Source: Fistularia commersonii (Eukaryota; Chordata; Actinopteri; Syngnathiformes; Fistulariidae). Taken from it: a stretch of DNA of 64,000 bases. The stretch is from the NCBI GenBank assembly GCA_037954325.1, contig JBBMNZ010000015.1, positions 14,674,501 through 14,738,500 of the forward strand, in the 5' to 3' direction. The translations under genes and the position numbers were made by a program. This document shows positions 63,926 to 64,000 of this stretch, one piece after another. Position 1 is the first letter of the stretch. Each line of letters starts with the position of its first letter. Below the pieces are notes generated by a model. That model was not told the origin of the DNA. It saw nothing but the letters and a program-made list of their open reading frames with translations, and made no database searches.

Positions 63926-64000
63926 GCTCGACGGACACCTCGCAGAACTGTGATTGACATGCCTGCGGTGTTCACAGCGAGCCAGCCTTGCCGCTGCAGC
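63926..64000 (-). other. Possible exon edge at the window end (minus strand)
   Basis: From the right window edge the minus strand reads an open frame (QGWLAVNTAGMSITVL then RGVRRAQ) that ends at CAG|GTATGG, a donor-like site at about 63924. The sequence is GC-richer than its surroundings. The frame has no stop to the window end. It is not recognised and may be chance, because only about 75 bases are visible. Confidence 0.18.

Larger units (their letters stand above)
56675..63926. other. Long non-coding stretch
   Basis: No gene recognised. A TTTA microsatellite is at 60509-60528, a G-rich tract at 61557-61577 and a perfect inverted repeat with ACAAT/ATTGT ends at 62033-62058. At 63540-63700 the base composition is richer in GC than its surroundings, and 'gtgtgagtac' at about 63692 looks like a splice donor, but no matching acceptor or protein is evident. 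Confidence 0.5.

Overview
The window looks like intronic and intergenic DNA of a ray-finned (teleost) fish. The evidence is long AT-rich stretches with no dense coding, two decayed Tc1/mariner copies of the type common in fish genomes, tRNA-headed SINE-like repeats, several dead copies of an RTE-like LINE (GRGRRGG-type N-terminus, FADD reverse transcriptase, GRPKRR C-terminus), a hAT-type MITE and many CA/AT/GTGC microsatellites. There are no prokaryotic operons, CRISPR arrays or rRNA genes. Almost all short open frames are chance or antisense shadows of repeats.

Only one host coding exon is well supported: a short signal-peptide first exon at 14332-14392 (+). It lies behind a small CpG-enriched promoter (about 13870-14331) and ends at a phase-1 splice donor. 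No second exon is recognisable, so everything to the right may be a first intron of more than 49 kb. I cannot name the gene. A second candidate is an 82-residue tail-anchored small membrane protein on the minus strand (18394-18642), inside that intron, with a possible 3' UTR extending to about 17235. A 191-codon open frame at 47511-48086 (-) is unusually long for this DNA but unrecognised.

Layout: 1-5980 is mostly non-coding with two repeat scraps; 5985-7843 holds two Tc1 elements back to back; 9579-9810 is a SINE; 11880-12844 is a LINE 3' end plus a tail; 13870-14392 is the promoter and first exon; 14393-28190 is intron with the nested candidate gene; 28195-29822 is LINE copy A; 29823-40495 is intron with a repeated palindrome-bearing cassette at 37919-38040 and 39201-39298; 40500-42064 is LINE copy B with the same tail as at 12 kb; 48490-49262 is LINE copy D split by a SINE; 55680-56674 has a SINE-like repeat and a hAT MITE; the rest is AT-rich DNA with microsatellites.

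The most unusual points are the pair of LINE fragments 29 kb apart that share about 500-560 bp of non-LINE 3' flank (a possible 3' transduction or segmental duplication), the perfect 24-bp palindrome with Sox-like half-sites inside a duplicated cassette, and the possible nested small membrane-protein gene. All repeat and gene calls were made by reading, without database searches.
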